This document shows positions 1 through 9,572 of a DNA stretch of 64,000 nt, in pieces. The stretch's first letter is position 1. Each line of letters begins with the position of its first letter. The position numbers and the translations under genes are program-made. A model generated the notes under the pieces. That model saw only the letters and a program-made list of their open reading frames with translations. It had not been told where the DNA came from and did not search any database. The stretch is from Lacunisphaera sp. (GTDB lineage Bacteria; Verrucomicrobiota; Verrucomicrobiia; Opitutales; Opitutaceae), in assembly GCA_029945445.1 (NCBI GenBank), contig JAQSCO010000056.1, forward strand, positions 10,297 to 74,296. The letters run 5' to 3'.

Positions 1-28
1 GCGAGAGGGGAGGAGGCTTGAGGCATGA

Positions 29-55
29 GGCGGAAGGCGGAAGGCGGAAGGCGGA
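29..55. repeat. Heptamer tandem repeat GGCGGAA
   Basis: Three perfect copies of GGCGGAA and a partial fourth lie just before the first gene. This is a simple tandem repeat with no visible function; it could vary in copy number by slippage. Confidence 0.7.
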
Positions 56-125
56 CTGAAAATTCATGCAATCGGTAGCTGGGGAAACCGGTTGCGGCAA
101 TGCTGGGATTCGCCTTTTCTCTGAC

Positions 126-2138
126 ATGCGTTGCGGGCTACTCCTTCTCGGTGCGGTCGGGTTGGCGGCGGCGGAACCGGCGGTGGTCCGCGATCTGGGC
201 ATCCCAGTGCGCGGTGTCAACTGGGGGCGGCTCCACGCGGGGGCGACCGCCGACGGCAAACCCTCGATTTTGATTTCGTTCGGGCAGAACAATGGCGGGC
301 TGTTTGTCGCCGACGTGGATTTTGCCACCGGGCACTGCACGCAGTATGCAGTGAAGGACCGCGCGGCGTCCACGTTTCCGACGGCGTCGTTTCGCAGCCT
401 GCGCACGGGCTTTCTTTACATCGGCTCGGCGTGGGACGCACACCTGCACCGCTTTGATCCGGCGCATCCGGAACGCGGCGTCGAAGACTTGGGCAAGATC
501 GACCCGGACGACGCGATTTTCCCGACCGGCATCACCGAGGCGCCCGACGGCGCGATCTTCATCGGCACCTGCAACGGCGCGCGGCTGGTGCGCTTTGATC
601 CGGCGACGAGCGTGTTCACGCGGTTCGGCCGGATGGACGAAACCGACAACTACCTTTATCCGCTCGCGGGCGATGACGGCTCGCTCGCTGCGCTCGTGAA
701 GGTCGTGCGGCCGCATCTCATCGTCATCGATCCCAAGACCGGCGAGCACCACGAGGTCGGGCCGGCCATCACCGACACGACGGACAAGACGAGATATCTC
801 AAATTGTTCAAAGGCACCGATCACCTACTGTATCTCGACTCGCATGCCGGGAAATTCCGCGTCGACGGCATGAAGCTCACGGCGGTCGACTCTGCGCCAG
901 CCGAGCTGCCCGGGATTCACTCGGCCTACACGCACCATTACCAGGCGCCGCTGGTGATGCCCGGCGGCTGGACGGCGCGATTTTTGGACGACAACGACGT
1001 CGGCGCCGGGGCGCCGCGAAAAATTCAGCTCACGAATACCGACCCGGGTATTGCCCCGCGCACGCTCACGCTCGACTGGCAGGGCGGTGGCGCGAACCTG
1101 CATGTGATGGAGCCCGGGCCCGGCGGGAGGATCTACGGCAGCGGCTACATGCCTAACCACCTGTTCACCGCGACGCCGGATGGCCGCGAACTCGCCGACC
1201 TCGGCAAGCACAGCATGGCCATGGGCGAAGCCTACTCGTTGGCGACCGTGGGCGGGAAAATCTATCTCGCGTCCTATCCCGAGGCGCGGCTGTCGGTTTA
1301 CGATCCGGCGCGGCCGTTGCACTTTGGCACGGAGCCCGCCGACAATCCGCGTGACCTCGGCCGGCTCGACGCCATCGGCTACCGGCCCAACGCCATGCTC
1401 GCCACGCCCGACGGCCGGATCTGGCTGGGCGCGGGTCCCGACTACGGACTCGTCGGCGGCACGCTCGCCTGGTTCGACCCGCGCAGCGGTGAGAAGAAGT
1501 CCCACCGCGCCATCGTGCCCGAGACCTCGCCGGCGGCGCTCCTGTGGCTGCCGGAGCAGCAGCAGATCCTCATCGGCCTGAGCATCGAGTGCGGCACGGG
1601 AGCGAAGGTGCAGCGGCTCGCGGGCGCCTTTGCGCTGTGGGAGCCGAAGGCGGACCGGCTCGTGTGGTCGGGCGACCTCGGGCTCGATAACCTCGCGGAC
1701 GTTTGCTCTTTGGCGCCCGCGGGCGGCGGGCTCGTTTACGCGCTCATCGGTCGCGGTGACCACATCATTTCGCAGGGCGCGCCAGAGATCACGCCCCGTC
1801 TGGTGCTGCTCGACCCGGCGAAGCGCGCGGTCGTTGCCAGCGCTTGGCTGCCGAAGGAATACGGGCCGGTCTCGTGGCACGGGCTCTTCGCGCTGCGCCC
1901 GGCGGCGAGCGGGACGGTCTATGGCGCGACGGCACATTGTGTCTTCAGGATCAAGCCCGGCACCTGCGAGGTGGAGCGCGTCTGGCAGCACTCGACGCCG
2001 AAATCGCGCGACAGCACGGTCTGGCTGACCGCGGCCGACCCCGAGGCGATCGACGTCGTGGGGCCGATCATCGGCGGCGAGCTGTTTTTCGCCACCGGCT
2101 GGCGGCTGCGGGCGGTGACGTTGCCGGGGGAGAAATGA
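126..2138 (+). CDS. Secreted beta-propeller protein, function unknown
   Basis: A 670-residue protein with an N-terminal signal peptide (MRCGLLLLGAVGLAAAEP), so probably periplasmic or extracellular. The body shows repeated blade-like segments such as PDGAIFIGT, PDGRIWLGAG and FDPRSGE, as in SMP-30/Vgb/NHL-type beta-propellers. The start at 126 is chosen because it places the signal peptide at the N-terminus; an in-frame ATG at 66 would add 20 non-hydrophobic residues. No catalytic motif stands out. It is convergent with the minus-strand block that follows, separated by a palindromic repeat. A role in carbohydrate sensing or hydrolysis fits the neighbourhood but is only inference. Confidence 0.75.
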   Translation: MRCGLLLLGAVGLAAAEPAVVRDLGIPVRGVNWGRLHAGATADGKPSILISFGQNNGGLFVADVDFATGHCTQYAVKDRAASTFPTASFRSLRTGFLYIGSAWDAHLHRFDPAHPERGVEDLGKIDPDDAIFPTGITEAPDGAIFIGTCNGARLVRFDPATSVFTRFGRMDETDNYLYPLAGDDGSLAALVKVVRPHLIVIDPKTGEHHEVGPAITDTTDKTRYLKLFKGTDHLLYLDSHAGKFRVDGMKLTAVDSAPAELPGIHSAYTHHYQAPLVMPGGWTARFLDDNDVGAGAPRKIQLTNTDPGIAPRTLTLDWQGGGANLHVMEPGPGGRIYGSGYMPNHLFTATPDGRELADLGKHSMAMGEAYSLATVGGKIYLASYPEARLSVYDPARPLHFGTEPADNPRDLGRLDAIGYRPNAMLATPDGRIWLGAGPDYGLVGGTLAWFDPRSGEKKSHRAIVPETSPAALLWLPEQQQILIGLSIECGTGAKVQRLAGAFALWEPKADRLVWSGDLGLDNLADVCSLAPAGGGLVYALIGRGDHIISQGAPEITPRLVLLDPAKRAVVASAWLPKEYGPVSWHGLFALRPAASGTVYGATAHCVFRIKPGTCEVERVWQHSTPKSRDSTVWLTAADPEAIDVVGPIIGGELFFATGWRLRAVTLPGEK

Positions 2139-2145
2139 GTTTACT

Positions 2146-2199
2146 GTAGGGCTGCCGCTTGTCGGCAGGCCGCGGCCCGGCGACGAGCGCCGGCCCTAC
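2146..2199. repeat. gtaggg...ccctac palindromic element, copy 1
   Basis: Starts GTAGGGCTGCCGCTTGTCGG and ends CGCCGGCCCTAC. Terminal GTAGGG/CCCTAC plus internal GC-rich inverted segments define a family seen again at 4904, 8875, 9469 and 11227. This copy separates convergent genes and could form a hairpin at the transcript ends. Confidence 0.7.
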
Positions 2200-2993
2200 C
2201 GAAGTGCGCGCAAGAAATCCTCGAGACCGAAAACCAGACCGAACTCGACCGACACGCGCCAGAGCGCCTGCTGCTTCTCGCGTTCCTCGCGGGCGGTCTC
2301 GCGGTTTTCGACCGCGGTGACGGCCTCGGCGATCGTGGAGCAGAGGCAGCCGTGGCGCTTCATGTCCACCATACCGCCCGGCGACATGAGCAGGCACCAG
2401 TTGAGCGCGAAGCCGGCGTAGATGAGATGATTGATGTGCTGGGCGCGGCACAGGGCGGCCAGTTGCTCGCCGTTCTCGGCCACGCCCTCGTCGCCCACCG
2501 GCCGGGCGGCCGGGGCGAAATCCAGCCGGGCAAAACCCGCCTTGATGTCGGCGACGTTGTGCGCGCCCGGCGAGCCTTGGGCCGTGCGCACGCGCTGCAG
2601 TTCGTTGAAGACGGGATCGGGCGGCACCGGGGCGGGCGAGGGTGAGCCGCCGGCGAGCTGAAAGGCGCGCCGATAGCCGGGCAGGTGCGAGTAGTAGTCC
2701 TGGCCGCCGCCGACGACGTGGAAGACCGGCAGGGGCGAGGCGCGCACGGCGGCCAGCAGCGGCGGGAAAACCTCGGCGAGAATCTTCGTCGCGCGCGGCG
2801 TGTATTCGACGGCGCGGCGCCAGCCGGGGTATTCAGGCGGTGCGCCGCAGTCCCACGCGTGCATGACGACCAGCGCGGTGTGCGGCGGGGCGAGCTCGAC
2901 ATCGACCGTGTGCCAGCCGCCGTAGCCCTCGCCCGGCACCGTGCGGGCGGGATCGGCGTCGAACTGCCGGTAGAGCTGGGCGGGGAGGCGCAT
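2196..2993 (-). CDS. Isochorismatase-like cysteine hydrolase
   Basis: A 265-residue protein of the cysteine hydrolase superfamily that includes isochorismatases and nicotinamidases. The family aspartate is in ALVVMHAWD near residue 46, and the expected nucleophile cysteine is in IYAGFALNWCLLMSPGG near residue 200, followed by the usual glycine-rich turn. No signal peptide is seen, so it is probably cytoplasmic. It lies downstream of the symporter on the same strand with a gap of about 117 bp. The family hydrolyses small amides, vinyl ethers or carbamates; the substrate here is unknown. Confidence 0.7.
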   Translation of the reverse strand: MRLPAQLYRQFDADPARTVPGEGYGGWHTVDVELAPPHTALVVMHAWDCGAPPEYPGWRRAVEYTPRATKILAEVFPPLLAAVRASPLPVFHVVGGGQDYYSHLPGYRRAFQLAGGSPSPAPVPPDPVFNELQRVRTAQGSPGAHNVADIKAGFARLDFAPAARPVGDEGVAENGEQLAALCRAQHINHLIYAGFALNWCLLMSPGGMVDMKRHGCLCSTIAEAVTAVENRETAREEREKQQALWRVSVEFGLVFGLEDFLRALR

Positions 2994-3110
2994 GGAGGCT
3001 GTCAGTGAATATGAAGGAGGACACTCACAGGAGGCAACGGAGTTAACGGAGAGGGCTAATCAGATCCCAGTCACTCGGTTTCCTCCGTTACCTCCGGTGA
3101 GAAAGATTTT

Positions 3111-4880
3111 TCAGCTTCTGGTTGCGGCCGGTTTCGAAGCGCGCCAGAGCAGGCCGCCGATCACGAACAGCAGGCCGCCCGCCACGAGGTTGATGGCCGG
3201 CGGGGCGAGGGGCGACGACGGCAGCGCGACGCACGCGATGAGCACGAGGCCGAGCAGCACGCTCACCATCGCGAGCATCTGGTAGTCGCGGAGCCCGCCG
3301 ACGGGCAGGTCGGGATCGATCGGCACCGGCGTGCGGAGGTCGGTGTCGAAGCGGCGGCACTCGGCACTGCGCGGGTCGTCGGCGCGGTAGAAAAAGGCGG
3401 AGATTACAAACACGACGGTCGCCCCGATGATCGCGGTGAGGATGTTGCGCTCGTAGACGTGCTCCGGGAACGCGCCGGCCGCCATGAAGCCGAAGGCCGC
3501 CACGAACGCGGCCACGCACGAGGCCATGCCGGACCACCACGGGGTCTTGCGGTAAACCATGCCGAGCAGCACCGGCATCATGAAGCCGGGGCCGGTCAGC
3601 GAGTAATATTTCAGGCCGAAGTCAAAGGCGCCGCCGGTCTTGGCGATGAACAGCGCCGCGATGATGCCGAGCACGCCGATGACCAGCATGGTCACCTGCG
3701 CGACGCGCATCTGGTGGGTTTCCGAGGGCACGGACAGGCCGGCCTTTTTGCGCAGGGGAACGTAGATGTCACGCGTCGTGGTGGCGGCGAGCCAGTTGAA
3801 GCCGTCGCTCGCCTGGCCGAGCGTGGCCGAGAGGATGGCCGCGACGACGAAGCCGATCATGCCGTGGGGCAGGAGCAGCAGCGCGAGGCTGACGAACGAC
3901 GCCTCCTCGGGCGCGGCGAATTGCGGCCAGACCGAGGCGATGTCGGGAAAGATCACCCGCGCGCCCATCACCGGCAGGATCCAGAGCAGCGGGCCGAAGA
4001 ACGACAGGCCGGCGCAGAGGAGGGCCATTTTCCGCGCGCTGCGCTCGTCGGGCACGCTCTGGTAGCGTTGCACCTGCCACCAGGCGACGTTGTAGCCGAG
4101 CATGGAGGCGGCGGCGTAGCAGAGGAGGAACAGCGGCTGGCCGGTCTGGCCGTTGAGTCCGAAATAACCGGCGGGCGCATCATGCCACAGCTTGGCGAAC
4201 CCCGCGCCGAGGCCCTCCCCTTGGCCGAGGTAGCGGAAGGTCACGGGCATGATGAGCAGCGAGGTGACGAGGATGATGACGCCCTGCACGGCGTCGCTGA
4301 GCACGGCGGCCCAGAGTCCGCCGATGACCGTGTAGACAATCATCACGATGCCGATGCTGATCATGGTGACCTCGAGCCCGGTGAAGGTGTAGCCGAGGAA
4401 GACGTGCTGCTCCTTGGCAAAGCCGAGGGCGGTCGCGACGAAGATGCAGAGGATGTAGAGACCCTGCCCGATGCCGATGATCTGCGGCACCACGGCGGTC
4501 ACGGAATAGAAATACGTCGTCGACGGCGAGAAGCGGCGGGTGAGAAACTCGAGGGGCGAATTGATGCGCGCGCGCCGCCAGCGGGAGGCGAAGTAGAATG
4601 CGCCGACAAGATAGGCCCAGGTCGCCGCGGTGAAGACGACCGCCGCCCCGAGGCCGTTGCGGTAGGTGAAACCGGCGGCTGCGACGAACATGAACGCGGA
4701 GAAGCCCGACACCCAGTTGGACACGCCGGCGAGGAACCACGGAATCTTGCCACCGCCCTTGAAGTAGTCGTCGGTGTTCTGGTTCTTCCGCGACGAATAC
4801 CAGCCGACGAAGATGACGATGCCGAAATAGAGCGCGATGAGCGTGTAGTCGGCGCCGTTGACGTGGTTGAAGGCGGGCAT
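3111..4880 (-). CDS. Sodium:solute symporter (SSS/SLC5 family)
   Basis: A 589-residue polytopic inner-membrane transporter. It opens with the family N-terminus (DYTLIALYFGIVIFVGWYSS) followed by the loop DDYFKGGGKIPWF and about 13-14 hydrophobic helices. SSS proteins couple sodium or proton entry to uptake of sugars, sugar acids, amino acids or other small solutes. Its position beside a heparinase-like lyase and GxGYxYP proteins makes a sugar or uronate the likely cargo, which is inference. It is on the same strand as the upstream lyase but separated by a 165-bp gap filled with nested palindromes, so co-transcription is uncertain. Confidence 0.88.
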   Translation of the reverse strand: MPAFNHVNGADYTLIALYFGIVIFVGWYSSRKNQNTDDYFKGGGKIPWFLAGVSNWVSGFSAFMFVAAAGFTYRNGLGAAVVFTAATWAYLVGAFYFASRWRRARINSPLEFLTRRFSPSTTYFYSVTAVVPQIIGIGQGLYILCIFVATALGFAKEQHVFLGYTFTGLEVTMISIGIVMIVYTVIGGLWAAVLSDAVQGVIILVTSLLIMPVTFRYLGQGEGLGAGFAKLWHDAPAGYFGLNGQTGQPLFLLCYAAASMLGYNVAWWQVQRYQSVPDERSARKMALLCAGLSFFGPLLWILPVMGARVIFPDIASVWPQFAAPEEASFVSLALLLLPHGMIGFVVAAILSATLGQASDGFNWLAATTTRDIYVPLRKKAGLSVPSETHQMRVAQVTMLVIGVLGIIAALFIAKTGGAFDFGLKYYSLTGPGFMMPVLLGMVYRKTPWWSGMASCVAAFVAAFGFMAAGAFPEHVYERNILTAIIGATVVFVISAFFYRADDPRSAECRRFDTDLRTPVPIDPDLPVGGLRDYQMLAMVSVLLGLVLIACVALPSSPLAPPAINLVAGGLLFVIGGLLWRASKPAATRS

Positions 4881-4903
4881 GGGGTTAGAGGATGGACTTG
4901 AAT

Positions 4904-5030
4904 GTAGGGTCGGCGCTTGTCGCCGGACCTGATTTGGTAGGGGCCGTTGCCCTCAACGGCCCTTCGAAGGGCGCTTGAGGGCAAGCGCCCCTACCAGTCA
5001 TACCGGTCCGCCGACAAGCGGCGACCCTAC
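4904..5030. repeat. Nested gtaggg...ccctac palindromes, copy 2
   Basis: Two elements, one inside the other. The outer pair is GTAGGGTCGGCGCTTGTCGC and GCGACAAGCGGCGACCCTAC-like sequence at the ends. The inner element starts GTAGGGGCCGTTGCCCTC and closes AGGGCAAGCGCCCCTAC. The nesting suggests that one copy inserted into another. It fills the gap between the lyase and symporter genes. Confidence 0.7.
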
Positions 5031-5045
5031 CTAAGGAATACAAAT

Positions 5046-7202
5046 TCACGCGATGGTGATGGCCGGCACGGTGTCGGCCGTGTTGATCGTGACGTTCACC
5101 TTCTGGCCGGCGTGCATGCCGGTCACACGCCAGCCGGTGGCGTCGCGGACGACGGCGAGTGTGCCATGCGCGCCGCCGGCACCGTTGCCGGCTGCTGCCG
5201 GCCCGGTGTTTGTCCCGGGAACTCCGCGCTCCGCCGGATTCCCGGGCAAAGCCGTGGCGACCGTGAGCAGTTCGTGGCCCGTCGCGGCGGCGGAGACGGC
5301 CTCGACGAAGTGGTGCACGCCCTCGGTCTCCGGCAGGTCGTGCCGGCCGGTGGCGCAGGTGACGGCACCGGCGGAGTGGATGGTGCCGCGCAGGTTGGCG
5401 AAGGGGCGCGTGATCGTGAAGCCGTTGGCGGCCGCAGTGCAGCTGCCGTGGTCGTCGTCATTGAACACCTGGAAGCGCAACTGGACGGGTTCGGCGGTGG
5501 CGAGCGTCACGCGGTCGAGGAGCAGGAGGACGTCGGGCTTCAGGAAAATGACAGTGCGGTCGACCCGCTGCGCCTCGGGCAGGACGAGGGCGTAGGCCTC
5601 GGTGGCGTCGCTCGTGACGGTCATCCAGCCTGGGCCGGTGCGGAAGGACTGGACGCGGGCCCAGGCCCAAGAGGCGTTGGTGCCCTCGTGGCCGTCGTGG
5701 TATTGGTGGCCCGAGCCGTTGATGAGGAGGGCGGTGTGCGCGGTGGTGAGGCGGAGCTTCCAGCGCGGCGTCGTGTAGGAGTAACCGGCGCGGAACGGGT
5801 CATGGAAGAGGCGCTCGCCATGGGCCTTGAAGATGACGCTGTTGCGGTCGGCGTGCTCGTGGTTGGCGGGGCCGCCGCTGCGGAGCGCGACGACGCCGTC
5901 CTCCGCCGTCCAGCCGGTGCGGGAAACCACGATGTCGTTGGAGAGGCGGGCATCCAGCAAGGCCGGCGCGGGGGCCGCGGCGGGGGCGGCTTCGTCGAAC
6001 CAGATCAGGCCGAAGTGGGACTTCATGCTGCCGATGTTCTGGGCGACATGTTGCGACAGCGGATCGCGGTGGGTGCGGGCCACCCAGGAGGCGATGGCAA
6101 CGTCGCTGGCGGTCAGGGCGTCGCTGAAATTCACGATGTCGTTGGCCGGGTCGACCTTGATGGTCGGCACCGCGAGGTTGCGCGGCCCGTGGGTCGGGTC
6201 GAAGCCCTCGCCCTTGGTCGGCATGGCGAAGGCCAGCGCGTAGCGGATGGTGCCGGGGTAGTTGATCAGGCCCCGGTCATCGATGCCCAGCCGGCGCCAG
6301 AGGGTCTCGGCGAAGATGGCCATGTGCAGCGTCGTGTAGCCCCAATAGCTGGCGCCCTCGTCGTAGGCGCCGTCGGCGCCATACATCGTGGAGAAGGCCT
6401 TCGCGCTGGAGCGGGCGAGGTCGAGCCACTGCTCGGCCTGCGGGTGGCGGCCGTGGAGGAGCACGGCGGCGATGCCGAGGGCGGCGGTCGGGATGACCTT
6501 GAGGTTGGTGGCGTTGAGGATGAGCGGCCAGCGGGCGAGGCTGACGCGGAAGGCCTGCGGATAGTCGTCCTCCGGGTCGAAGCCCCAGCCCTTCACGCGG
6601 TCGGGAAACTTCATGCCGTAGAGCGTCGTGTAGCACGCGGGGGCGCCCTTGGTCGCGATGTTCTCCTCGATCGCGGCGACTTCCGCCGCGGTGAGCGTGC
6701 CCCGCAGGCAGTCGAGGGCGTAGGCGAGCGCAATGGTGGCCTCGGAGGCGCGCTGGAGGCCCATGACGGTCTTGCCGCCCTCGAGGAAGTAGTCCCACTT
6801 CGGGTAGTCGAGGAGCTTGCGGATGGCGAGTTTGGTGACCGCAAGATGCGCGGCGTCGCCGTTGACGGCGTAGACGAACGAGGAACGTTCTACGATCTGG
6901 CGGCAGCGCATCATGTCCGCGACATGGTTGTTGAACCGAACCTTGTGCTCGAGGAAGTCGGTGTCGTCGGCGAGATCGGCGCCGGTCATTTCCTTCCAGA
7001 GCTGGGCGAAGCGCGGGTGCCGGGTGTTGGCGCGGATGCGCGGGAGGTCGGCGGCGTCGAAGAGCAGGCCTTTGTTGGTGGCAACCGGGGCGGTTTCACG
7101 AGCGGCGGGCTCGGCGGCATTCAGCGGGAGCCGGGCAAAAGGCAGGGCCGCGGCGAGGGTGGCGGAGGTCTTGAGGAAGGTGCGGCGGGTGGTGGGATTC
7201 AT
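5046..7202 (-). CDS. Heparinase II/III-like polysaccharide lyase, Tat-exported
   Basis: A 718-residue protein with a twin-arginine signal (TTRRTFLKTSATLAAALPFA) for export of folded protein. Residues of about 60-400 are helix-rich, as in the alginate-lyase-like (alpha/alpha) toroid. The C-terminal half is beta-rich and holds the heparinase II/III-type segment GGPANHEHADRNSVIF, where the histidine/aspartate pair is typical of these lyases. It cleaves uronate-containing polysaccharides by beta-elimination, with unknown substrate. It starts 12 bp after the GxGYxYP gene upstream and is probably co-transcribed with it. The start codon follows a C-rich stretch rather than a Shine-Dalgarno sequence. 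Confidence 0.82.
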   Translation of the reverse strand: MNPTTRRTFLKTSATLAAALPFARLPLNAAEPAARETAPVATNKGLLFDAADLPRIRANTRHPRFAQLWKEMTGADLADDTDFLEHKVRFNNHVADMMRCRQIVERSSFVYAVNGDAAHLAVTKLAIRKLLDYPKWDYFLEGGKTVMGLQRASEATIALAYALDCLRGTLTAAEVAAIEENIATKGAPACYTTLYGMKFPDRVKGWGFDPEDDYPQAFRVSLARWPLILNATNLKVIPTAALGIAAVLLHGRHPQAEQWLDLARSSAKAFSTMYGADGAYDEGASYWGYTTLHMAIFAETLWRRLGIDDRGLINYPGTIRYALAFAMPTKGEGFDPTHGPRNLAVPTIKVDPANDIVNFSDALTASDVAIASWVARTHRDPLSQHVAQNIGSMKSHFGLIWFDEAAPAAAPAPALLDARLSNDIVVSRTGWTAEDGVVALRSGGPANHEHADRNSVIFKAHGERLFHDPFRAGYSYTTPRWKLRLTTAHTALLINGSGHQYHDGHEGTNASWAWARVQSFRTGPGWMTVTSDATEAYALVLPEAQRVDRTVIFLKPDVLLLLDRVTLATAEPVQLRFQVFNDDDHGSCTAAANGFTITRPFANLRGTIHSAGAVTCATGRHDLPETEGVHHFVEAVSAAATGHELLTVATALPGNPAERGVPGTNTGPAAAGNGAGGAHGTLAVVRDATGWRVTGMHAGQKVNVTINTADTVPAITIA

Positions 7203-7214
7203 GGGTGGGCGGGG

Positions 7215-8867
7215 TTATTTATTGTAGCCGGGAAAATGCTTGGGATCGGCGGGGTCCTGGTAGCGGGTGGTGTAGGTCTTCCTGCTGGCGGCGAGCTTCA
7301 GGAACACGTCGAGCGGCACGACCTCGACGGCGCCGTCGAGCTGCTTGACGATCTCGACGAGGCTGTTGACGTCGTTGGACTCGCGGACGTGGACGAGGAG
7401 GAAGTAGGGGCGCTTGGCGTTGAGCGCGATCAGTTCGTTCAGGTCGGCGCCGACCTCGGTGCGCGGGCGGCGCGGATCGATGTAGTAGTCGTAGGAAAGC
7501 AGCGGGCGCGAGTCGCGCAGGTCGCGCGTGCGGGCCGGGCCGTAGCCGTTGATGAAGCCGATGACGTTGGGGAAGGCGGCGTAGTAGCGGTCGACCGTCT
7601 CCTGGGTAAGGTCGGTGTTGCCCACGTTGCCGTCGGCGGCGGAGTTGTCCATGATCTCCATCACGTGCTCGTCCAGCACGGTCATCATCTCGTTGGCCTC
7701 CTTCATCAGGAGGGGGAAGCGGTCGGCCGGGATGTGGTTGGGATACATGTAGCCCGGGCCGGAGAGGCCGCCGATGAAGTAGTCGTTGGGCGTGGCGCTC
7801 TCGTGGAAATACTCGAGGGCGGCGGGGGAGAACTTCGTCCAGTTCATCGTGACCTGCCACGCGAAGGGCAGCTGGCCGCGGCCGGGCTTGGTCCACACGC
7901 CGATGCCGATGCTGTCGGACTGCACGAAGGCCATGTAGACCTTCGCCTCGGCGGTGAGCCGGGCGTCGAGGGCGACGTGGCCGTGGTTGGTGAACTTGAA
8001 GCCCGGCGTGAACGTGAACTGGCAGTTGAAGCTCAGGTTCGGGAGATTGTGCAGGCCCTCCATCTTGAGGCCGTAGCTGGAGAGCAGCGTGGTGTGCTGT
8101 TCCTCGGTGTCCTTGCCGTAGGAATGCCAGCCGAAGACGGTGGCGCCGGGTGTGAGCTGCGAGTAGAGCTTTTGCTCGAGGGCGAGTTCCTCGGGGTGCT
8201 TCGGGTTGGCGGAGAGATCGTGGAAAAACATTTTCTGGCGCACGCCCCAGTCGGCCATGCCCGGCATGCGCACGGCACCGACGTGACCGCCCATCAGCAT
8301 GACGGCGTCGTGGGTGCAGCGCGCCCAGTAGCGGGCGACGGCGTCGGTGTAGATCTGGGCGTCGGTCTGGCCGGGGTAGCGGCCGCGGAGATCGTCGATG
8401 GGCTTGAGGCCATGCTTTTCGACGAGGGGGATCAGCGCGGGGGTGACGACGAGGGCGTCTTCGAGGCCGGAGATCGTGAAGGCGACGTTCATGGTGGCTG
8501 GGACCGATGGGTCCCATACAACATAGCCCTTGGCGCTGGTGGCGAACCTGGTGAGCGCGTCCTCGGCGGTGGCGATCGCGGTGAATTTCACGCCGTGCTT
8601 GCGCTCGTAGAAGGAGAACAGCGGGGCGGTGATCTCCCACTGGTATTCCGGCGGGTGGATGATGTAGAGCTGGGGCGCGTTGCGGTTGGCGAGGCCCTGC
8701 AGGCTGAGCAGCAGGACTTTTTCGGGCAGGCCGCCGGCGACCTGCCAGTCGAGGTTCCAGCGCATGACGAACCCAGCCTTCGTCCCGCCGGGCGGGACTT
8801 CGGCGCGGCAAGGGGCCACGGCACCGATAATAATGAGGCCAACGAAGAGGGGAATCAGGCGGCGCAT
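7215..8867 (-). CDS. GxGYxYP-family secreted putative glycosidase, copy A
   Basis: A 550-residue protein with a signal peptide (MRRLIPLFVGLIIIGAVAPCRA). The family-defining GPGYMYP motif lies in GGLSGPGYMYPNHIP in the C-terminal half. The N-terminal domain has LLLSLQGLANRNAPQLYI. The family (PF14323) is predicted to be a glycoside hydrolase but is poorly characterised. It is closely similar to the protein at 9573-11297: both contain LLSLQGLANR, HSYGKDTE, MEGLHNLPN, NDYFIGGLSGPGYMYP and VEVVPLDVFLKLAAS. An upstream in-frame ATG at 8942, overlapping the previous stop as ATGA, would add 25 residues encoded largely by a palindromic repeat; I prefer 8867. Confidence 0.82.
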   Translation of the reverse strand: MRRLIPLFVGLIIIGAVAPCRAEVPPGGTKAGFVMRWNLDWQVAGGLPEKVLLLSLQGLANRNAPQLYIIHPPEYQWEITAPLFSFYERKHGVKFTAIATAEDALTRFATSAKGYVVWDPSVPATMNVAFTISGLEDALVVTPALIPLVEKHGLKPIDDLRGRYPGQTDAQIYTDAVARYWARCTHDAVMLMGGHVGAVRMPGMADWGVRQKMFFHDLSANPKHPEELALEQKLYSQLTPGATVFGWHSYGKDTEEQHTTLLSSYGLKMEGLHNLPNLSFNCQFTFTPGFKFTNHGHVALDARLTAEAKVYMAFVQSDSIGIGVWTKPGRGQLPFAWQVTMNWTKFSPAALEYFHESATPNDYFIGGLSGPGYMYPNHIPADRFPLLMKEANEMMTVLDEHVMEIMDNSAADGNVGNTDLTQETVDRYYAAFPNVIGFINGYGPARTRDLRDSRPLLSYDYYIDPRRPRTEVGADLNELIALNAKRPYFLLVHVRESNDVNSLVEIVKQLDGAVEVVPLDVFLKLAASRKTYTTRYQDPADPKHFPGYNK

Positions 8868-8874
8868 CAGGGCT

Positions 8875-8921
8875 GTAGGGCCAGTCTTCGACTGGCCGGG
8901 CCGGTCACAGACCGGCCCTAC
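8875..8921. repeat. gtaggg...ccctac palindromic element, copy 3
   Basis: GTAGGGCCAGTCTTCGACTG at the left and CACAGACCGGCCCTAC at the right. Nearly identical to the copy at 11227-11273. On the minus strand it is open in the frame of the GxGYxYP gene, reading GPVCDRPGQSKTGPT, and sits between that gene's two possible starts. Confidence 0.8.
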
Positions 8922-8938
8922 TTTGGGAAGCGTGAGGT

Positions 8939-9457
8939 TCATTTGGATGTTTCGGTCACCCGGGTGAAACGGTAGACGAGCGGTGACGGGCGCGTGCTGT
9001 GCAGCTCGATGAGGACGAGGGCACCGTCGCCCTCGATGAGGCGGAATTCCTCGTAGATCCGCATGAGCGCCTGGCCCTGCGAGATCTCGATCGGCGTGTC
9101 GGCCTCGACGCGCAACGTGCGGCCGGCGTCGAGCCACGCGGCGCGGACGGCGGTCGTGCCGCCTTTGGCCGGATATAGCGCCATGTGACGCTGCTCGACC
9201 CGGAAGAAGTCCGGCACGACGGACGGCGCCGCGGTGTCGACGGTGTTCGTGGCGGTGCGCTTGGTGGCGCGCCACTGCATGTCGTGCTGCAGGGTGACTC
9301 GGCTGCCGTCGACCCCGATGACAAGGTCCCACGCGGTCCAGCCGTCGAGGGCGGTGCTGCGCGCGACGTCGAGCCGCCAGCGGCCGGCGAGCGGCGAGGC
9401 GGCGAGAACCGTGGAAGCGAGCAGGAGGAATAAAGTTAACGGGCGGAGGAGGCGCAT
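8939..9457 (-). CDS. Secreted lipocalin-like small protein, copy A
   Basis: A 172-residue protein with a signal peptide (MRLLRPLTLFLLLASTVLA) and a mature beta-rich domain beginning SPLAGRWRLDVARST. That opening resembles lipocalin-like domains (G-x-W near the N-terminus). It is a paralogue of the 11275-11820 product, which begins SPLAGTWRFNAARST after its signal. Each copy sits directly upstream of a GxGYxYP gene, which suggests a functional pair, for example a ligand-binding partner of the putative glycosidase. The start at 9457 is chosen for the signal peptide. The specific function is unknown. Confidence 0.72.
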   Translation of the reverse strand: MRLLRPLTLFLLLASTVLAASPLAGRWRLDVARSTALDGWTAWDLVIGVDGSRVTLQHDMQWRATKRTATNTVDTAAPSVVPDFFRVEQRHMALYPAKGGTTAVRAAWLDAGRTLRVEADTPIEISQGQALMRIYEEFRLIEGDGALVLIELHSTRPSPLVYRFTRVTETSK

Positions 9458-9468
9458 GGCGGAAGGTT

Positions 9469-9539
9469 GTAGGGCCGGTGCTTGTCGCCGGGCCGGGTGG
9501 CGCGGACGGAAGCGGCCTGCCGACAAGCGGCAGCCCTAC
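9469..9539. repeat. gtaggg...ccctac palindromic element, copy 4
   Basis: Begins GTAGGGCCGGTGCTTGTCGC and ends GACAAGCGGCAGCCCTAC. Lies between the end of the second GxGYxYP gene and the start of the small lipocalin-like gene, both on the minus strand. Confidence 0.75.
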
Positions 9540-9572
9540 ATTTAAGAATCAGTTTTGTGGGATGAGCGTGGG

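Noticed and set aside
4947..8975. A 1342-codon open frame on the plus strand
   Set aside because: It lies opposite the heparinase-like and GxGYxYP genes, has the Gly/Val/Arg/Glu-rich composition of antisense to GC-rich coding DNA and no recognisable domain.
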